Below, piece after piece: positions 36,083-39,838 of a stretch of DNA of 39,838 nucleotides. Position 1 is the first letter of the stretch. Each line of letters begins with the position of its first letter. The notes under the pieces are model-generated. The model was not told the DNA's origin. It worked only from the letters and a program-made list of their open reading frames with translations, and did no database searches. A program made the position numbers and the translations under genes. The DNA is from Oscillospiraceae bacterium (GTDB lineage Bacteria; Bacillota; Clostridia; Oscillospirales; Ruminococcaceae), in contig JAFZPP010000030.1 of NCBI GenBank assembly GCA_017550285.1, forward strand, positions 1 to 39,838, in the 5' to 3' direction.

Positions 36083-37924
36083 ATGATAAAGGATGTGAAT
36101 TCTAAAATGAAACAACAAAAGCGCGGCGGCGTACCGGCTGCCGCTGCGGTCAGTCTGCTCGCCGGCTTTACGGTCTGCTTTTTCGCACCGGCAGAAACCT
36201 ATCTGAATAATCCGGCAGAATATCATCTGAATGCAGCCCATGCGCTGCTCCCGCTGCTGCTGACGGCGGCTGCCGTATCAGCAGGCATCTTTCTGCTGCT
36301 CCGGCTGCTGAACAGACTGCATCAGACCGCAGCCAAGGCGGCAGAATGCCTGATCCTCGGCTTCACGCTGGCAGGCTATATCCAGATGATGTTTTATAAC
36401 GGCAAGCTCGGTCAGCTCGACGGCACAACCGATATTCTCGGGATGACAACGCTCTACACCTATGTCAACTGGTTTGTCTTTCTGCTGATTCTGCTGCTGC
36501 CGCTGATCCTGTTCGCGGCAACAGAGAAAAAGCCGGACTCTGCGCTTGGAAAGGCAGTACGCAGCAAGAAGACCGTTCCGTTCCTCTGCGGCACGCTGCT
36601 CCTGATGCAGACAGCAGGCTTTGCAAGTCTGCTGCCGAATATGTCCATAGCCAGCCGGATTGAGAATCACCAGTCCTATCTTTCCTATGCACCTGCGTTA
36701 TCGCTTTCTGAGGAGGAGAACATTACGGTTTTCCTGACTGACCGCATGGACGGGCAATGGTTCGATGAGGTACTCGAAACCGATCCTTCTCTGTATGATA
36801 TACTCGACGGCTTTACCTTCTATCAGAACAATGTCTCAAATTATTCCTTTACATTCCCTTCTGCGGCATTTCTGATCTCCGGTATTCCCTATGAAACCAT
36901 TGCCGAGACGAATACGTTTCTGGAGCAAATCTGGAACGATGAACGGAATGTCATGCGCAAGCTGCATAACAGCGGCTGGGCAACGCATTTCCTGTTTGAA
37001 CAGGGCTCTGCCTGCGGTCCGATCGAACAGATCGCAGACTGTGCAGACAATATCCTCCAGACGGAAAAAGCACCGGAATACAATTATCTGCGGAACGGCA
37101 GCGGCATCATTCCGGCACAGCTCAAGCTCTCACTGTTCCGTCTGATGCCCTATCTGCTGAAGGAACCGTTTGACTGTCATCTGACGCCGGACAGCTTTAC
37201 GGTCTATGACATGGAACTGCCGGATAAGCTGATGCAGGATGTCTGTCCGCAGTCCGATCTCAATTTCTATCATTATCTGGAGCACAATCCGGTCCATGCA
37301 GGCAGCAGCCGGAAAACAGCCTCGTTTATTCATCTGAACTGCGCACACGATCAGAATGCCGAGCTTGCAGCGCTCTGTCCGGCGGTCGCGCAGGGTGCTG
37401 CGGATCCGGTTTCAACCGCCTGCGGCAGCTTTACGGTCATACGCCGCTATCTGGAACAACTGAAAGCAGCCGGACTGTATGACAAAACAACCGTCATCAT
37501 CCTCGGTGATCACGGCAGATTCCCGAATGAAGTGGCATTTCAGGAGAACAACCGGCTCAACGGCGTCATTACGACAACACTGCTCATCAAGCCTGCCAAT
37601 GCAGAACACGGCAGACTGCGCACAGATGCCGAAGCAGAGCTCTCCAACCGCTTCTTCCCCGCAAGCCTGCTGGAATATGCCGGTCTTCCGCATACAGATT
37701 ACGGTATCTCCTATCAGGATGTCATTGCGGAAGAACTGCATCCTGAGCGTACACTGTATCTCTTCTTCTCGCAAGAAAAGCTGGTTCTGGAAAATGCAGA
37801 GGCATCCGATCCGGAGGAGAGCTTCCGTCAAGTCGCCCTCGGACGCACCTATTATACAATTAACGGCAATGCGCGTGATTTCAGCAACTGGGTCTTCCAC
37901 GAAGACCGGAATGCTGACACGTAA
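36083..37924 (+). CDS. Alkaline-phosphatase-superfamily membrane protein (sulfatase/phosphotransferase-like)
   Basis: A 613-residue protein with about five N-terminal membrane helices (to residue 205) and an extracellular domain with the sulfatase/LtaS-like arrangement: metal-binding Asp in ITVFLTDRMDGQW (about residue 218), the nucleophile region SNYSFTFPSAAFLISGIPYE (about residue 255), and the metal-binding pair IILGDHGRF (about residue 472). Such proteins transfer or cleave phosphate or sulfate esters of surface glycans, for example phosphoglycerol. The exact reaction cannot be read off. The start is either 36083 or 36107; the latter follows AAAGGA at a long spacing. It is expressed from the tandem repeat-type promoters and ends at a strong terminator. 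Confidence 0.78.
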   Translation: MIKDVNSKMKQQKRGGVPAAAAVSLLAGFTVCFFAPAETYLNNPAEYHLNAAHALLPLLLTAAAVSAGIFLLLRLLNRLHQTAAKAAECLILGFTLAGYIQMMFYNGKLGQLDGTTDILGMTTLYTYVNWFVFLLILLLPLILFAATEKKPDSALGKAVRSKKTVPFLCGTLLLMQTAGFASLLPNMSIASRIENHQSYLSYAPALSLSEEENITVFLTDRMDGQWFDEVLETDPSLYDILDGFTFYQNNVSNYSFTFPSAAFLISGIPYETIAETNTFLEQIWNDERNVMRKLHNSGWATHFLFEQGSACGPIEQIADCADNILQTEKAPEYNYLRNGSGIIPAQLKLSLFRLMPYLLKEPFDCHLTPDSFTVYDMELPDKLMQDVCPQSDLNFYHYLEHNPVHAGSSRKTASFIHLNCAHDQNAELAALCPAVAQGAADPVSTACGSFTVIRRYLEQLKAAGLYDKTTVIILGDHGRFPNEVAFQENNRLNGVITTTLLIKPANAEHGRLRTDAEAELSNRFFPASLLEYAGLPHTDYGISYQDVIAEELHPERTLYLFFSQEKLVLENAEASDPEESFRQVALGRTYYTINGNARDFSNWVFHEDRNADT

Positions 37925-37951
37925 CCGAACAAAATCCCATAAAAAAGCCAC

Positions 37952-37984
37952 AAGGAGCACTCCGATTGAAGTGCTCCTTTGTTT
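37952..37984. terminator. Terminator between the phosphatase-like gene and the LURP-one-like gene
   Basis: AAGGAGCACT (37952-37961) and AGTGCTCCTT (37970-37979) form a perfect stem followed by TGTTTT. The A-rich left flank lets it work for the convergent gene as well. Confidence 0.85.
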
Positions 37985-37994
37985 TATGCAGTTG

Positions 37995-38546
37995 TCAGCA
38001 CGCGGCAACACCCGCTGCCTCAATCGCCATGACAGCAGCGACAAGCTCATCCGCTGCGAGCGCATCCGAAAACTCGATTTCACAGCAGTCATCCTTTATA
38101 AACTGCGGATTGCGCGGCCGCATTGCGTTCGCAAGGAAGGTCAGACCGTCCGGAGGCTGACTGCCGCTGGACGGCGGCTCGTGCACACATGCAATCAGCT
38201 GCTCCCCTGCCCGTATCTCATATTCGCGCTGCACAGAAAATCTGCCGCCCGCCGTCCAGCCGAATTCGCTGATCTCACAGTACGGCATTCCCTGCATCGG
38301 GCGTCTCAGACAGACTGTCAGCTCTTTTCCGTAAATCTGCACCATAAATGTTGTGTGCAGTGCTGCCAGCTTCTGCCGTATCGCAGCAATCTGCTCCCCG
38401 TTCGCATCGCAGAGAATCAGCCGGTATCCGGGCTTGAGCGTTTTTTCCCGTTCCAGTGTATACTGCACATCGCCGTGCGCATTCCATATCAGGACAGGCT
38501 TGACAAACGGCGTCACTTTTCTCTGGTCATAATAATACAGTTTCAT
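37995..38546 (-). CDS. LURP-one-related/tubby-like protein
   Basis: A 183-residue soluble protein. It fits the LURP-one-related (tubby C-terminal-like) family: repeated short strands with GYRLILCDANGEQIAAIRQK and LHTTFMVQIYGKE, the alternation typical of the fold, then CEISEFGWTAGG. In Bacillus the YxjI-like relatives are uncharacterised; related scramblases bind membranes. The C-terminal 40 residues are helical (FSDALAADELVAAVMAIEAA). The ribosome site AAAGGA precedes ATG 38546. It is the last of three leftward small genes. Confidence 0.65.
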   Translation of the reverse strand: MKLYYYDQRKVTPFVKPVLIWNAHGDVQYTLEREKTLKPGYRLILCDANGEQIAAIRQKLAALHTTFMVQIYGKELTVCLRRPMQGMPYCEISEFGWTAGGRFSVQREYEIRAGEQLIACVHEPPSSGSQPPDGLTFLANAMRPRNPQFIKDDCCEIEFSDALAADELVAAVMAIEAAGVAAC

Positions 38547-38605
38547 ATGCTTTTCCTTTTTCGGTTATGCAGCGCACTGATAATTCAGTGGTGCGGGGTT
38601 GTTGT

Positions 38606-38962
38606 TTATTCCTCCATCGGCATTACTGCCTCGATATAATCTTTCAGGGGAAGCAGCACGCCGAAGTCATTGTCCACATATACATCCTGCGGAAAATCCG
38701 GCTGCGTCAGTACATGACGAACATTTGCAGCATTCTGATAAACGAGTGTGATGGCTGCTTCCACCTTGAACGGCAGCTTTTCAAGCTCGTCCTGCCAGTC
38801 GGATAACTCTGTGTCAAAATCAAAAAAGAGATGTCCGTCGGGATATTCAACGCAAAAACGGTCATCGGACACGTTATAAGTCCTGACTGCACCGGTATGG
38901 TTCATTTTCTGAATGCTTGCGAGTGTCAGATTCCTGTCACCAATGATGCTGATCCATTTCAT
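38606..38962 (-). CDS. Small protein of unknown function
   Basis: A 118-residue acidic protein that I do not recognise. It begins MKWISIIGDRNLTLASIQ and has a conspicuous DGHLFFDFDTELSDW segment and the C-terminal YVDNDFGVLLPLKDYIEAV. No membrane helix or signal peptide is seen. The start follows the stop of the upstream gene by six bases, so the two are co-expressed. Small acidic proteins in tandem resemble immunity-gene clusters of polymorphic toxin systems, but no toxin is visible. Confidence 0.65.
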   Translation of the reverse strand: MKWISIIGDRNLTLASIQKMNHTGAVRTYNVSDDRFCVEYPDGHLFFDFDTELSDWQDELEKLPFKVEAAITLVYQNAANVRHVLTQPDFPQDVYVDNDFGVLLPLKDYIEAVMPMEE

Positions 38963-38968
38963 ATTCGC

Positions 38969-39526
38969 TCAGTCCCATACCCCATATTCGACGATCAGGA
39001 TCGTATCCTCAGAAACCGACAGACACATATGGTCCAAACCATAGAATCCGCCGAGTTCAATATTTTGCGATCTTCTGATAATGCCGCATATTGTATCTGA
39101 AATATCGGGGGGATTGCCTTCTGAAGGTTCATATTCCGAAATCTTATATTTCACCGTGCTCAAGTATTCATCGGTTTCAAGCGGAGTCAGTCGGACTTCC
39201 TTGATAATCAGGTCAAAATCTCTGAAAGATGTGGCGTTTAAAGTGATAAAGCGGTCTTCCCTGCTGACTTCCCAGAAACCATCTTTCCATTCCTCCATCT
39301 CAGCCATTTTCATTAGTCTGCACTGAACTATCGTTTCTACGAGATTATCATCATTTATCCCTTCCGCAAATCTAAATAGATACACATGTATTCCGAGCAC
39401 ATTTTTATACCATGAATAAAGCTGCATTTCGGCTTTGCGGAAGCGGATATCCAGCGCAAGCTCTTTGAACACTTCATAGTTTTCAATGCTGTCTCTGATT
39501 TTTTCGATTATTTTCTCTGCATTCAT
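38969..39526 (-). CDS. Protein of unknown function
   Basis: A 185-residue acidic protein that I do not recognise. It is predicted helical at the start (MNAEKIIEKIRDSIENYEVF) and has a conserved-looking MQLYSWYKNVLGIHVYLFRF. The rest alternates strands and charged loops and ends LIVEYGVWD. I chose the ATG at 39526; the frame extends to 39586, where the sequence does not look coding. The ribosome site is weak. Base composition is AT-richer than the genes upstream of 37900. It forms a pair with 38606-38962. Confidence 0.6.
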   Translation of the reverse strand: MNAEKIIEKIRDSIENYEVFKELALDIRFRKAEMQLYSWYKNVLGIHVYLFRFAEGINDDNLVETIVQCRLMKMAEMEEWKDGFWEVSREDRFITLNATSFRDFDLIIKEVRLTPLETDEYLSTVKYKISEYEPSEGNPPDISDTICGIIRRSQNIELGGFYGLDHMCLSVSEDTILIVEYGVWD

Positions 39527-39652
39527 AGTATTGTTTCCATAAATCTTATGAACCGGCGGCGTATGACAACATTTCAAAGCACTCAACCCTATCCCTCAAT
39601 CGCAATTTTTGATTAGCGTGATTTTTCTCTATTTTTCGGACTTTTTAACGAG

Positions 39653-39758
39653 TGACAGCATTTCTGCACACTTAAAAGTTACAAACAGCAGTTTCACGCA
39701 CCCTAAATCGAGTGCTTGAATTGGTTGTCAAAAATCAAAGTGTGCAGATTGGTTGTCA
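39653..39758. repeat. Inverted and direct repeats with TGACA...TGCACAC
   Basis: 39653-39671 (TGACA-N7-TGCACAC) and 39740-39758, its inverse, match at 15 of 19 positions. ATTGGTTGTCA occurs directly at 39720-39730 and 39748-39758. No gene is seen in 39590-39838. The arrangement resembles ends of a small insertion or a regulator-binding cluster of whatever lies beyond the window. Confidence 0.45.
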
Positions 39759-39838
39759 GATGTGCCGTGTATGCCATTCGGATTTTTCACCTGTTTGCGC
39801 ATACAGAAAAATGAGTGCGCAGGGGAACAAATCCGAAA

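Overview
The window looks like chromosomal DNA from a gut or rumen Firmicute of the Ruminococcus type (Oscillospirales). Reasons: moderately GC-rich coding sequence with strong AGGAGG-type ribosome sites, a SigI/RsgI sigma/anti-sigma pair, an SdpR/SdpI module, a clostridial zinc-ribbon membrane protein, and many low-GC-Gram-positive style promoters (TTGNNN-17-TATAAT). The genus is an inference. No rRNA, tRNA or CRISPR was seen.

Region 1 (about 1-9650) is an integrated mobile element, best read as an integrative and mobilizable element with plasmid-like equipment. From the right end it carries a convergently oriented XRE repressor, then a leftward operon: xis-like HTH, tyrosine integrase, a ribbon-helix-helix accessory protein, a RepA-like hexameric ATPase, a small unknown protein, a MobV relaxase, ParA and ParB. 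A perfect 20-bp palindrome lies between the divergent repressor and xis promoters. A 3+3 array of inverted GTGACG hexamers lies between repA and the small ORF, and an oriT-like inverted repeat lies upstream of mob. The left side is eroded: an XRE pseudogene, a truncated IS21-type istA without istB, and the tail of a GNAT gene at the window edge. The right end abuts the 3' end of a guaA-type gene, a known kind of integration site.

Region 2 (9657-22610) is core-like: a stand-alone GMP-synthase ATP-pyrophosphatase, a YbiT-like ABC-F protein with a degenerate second ATP site, a MoxR-DUF58-transglutaminase operon, the sigI-rsgI pair, a full-length guaA, and a lower-GC lipoprotein gene directly behind guaA.

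Region 3 (22783-28525) holds a zinc-ribbon membrane protein with a GNAT enzyme, a YhfC/SdpR/SdpI operon whose promoter is ringed by three similar palindromes, and a membrane diguanylate cyclase.

Region 4 (28596-35374, all leftward) reads SUKH protein, YunG-like protein, OmpR-type response regulator, histidine kinase, TraX-like membrane protein, ABC ATPase and a large FtsX-type permease. An 11-bp direct repeat overlaps the -35 region in front of traX and is a plausible regulator site, so this looks like a two-component-controlled export or resistance module.

Region 5 (35375-39838) holds a repeat-rich intergenic region, an alkaline-phosphatase-superfamily membrane protein, and three small leftward genes, one LURP-one-like and two unrecognised.

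A 124-bp sequence that includes a complete promoter occurs twice, about 25 kb apart and inverted (10673-10796 and 35944-36067), with one mismatch. It belongs to a wider set of promoters here that share not only the -35 and -10 boxes but also the spacer sequence.
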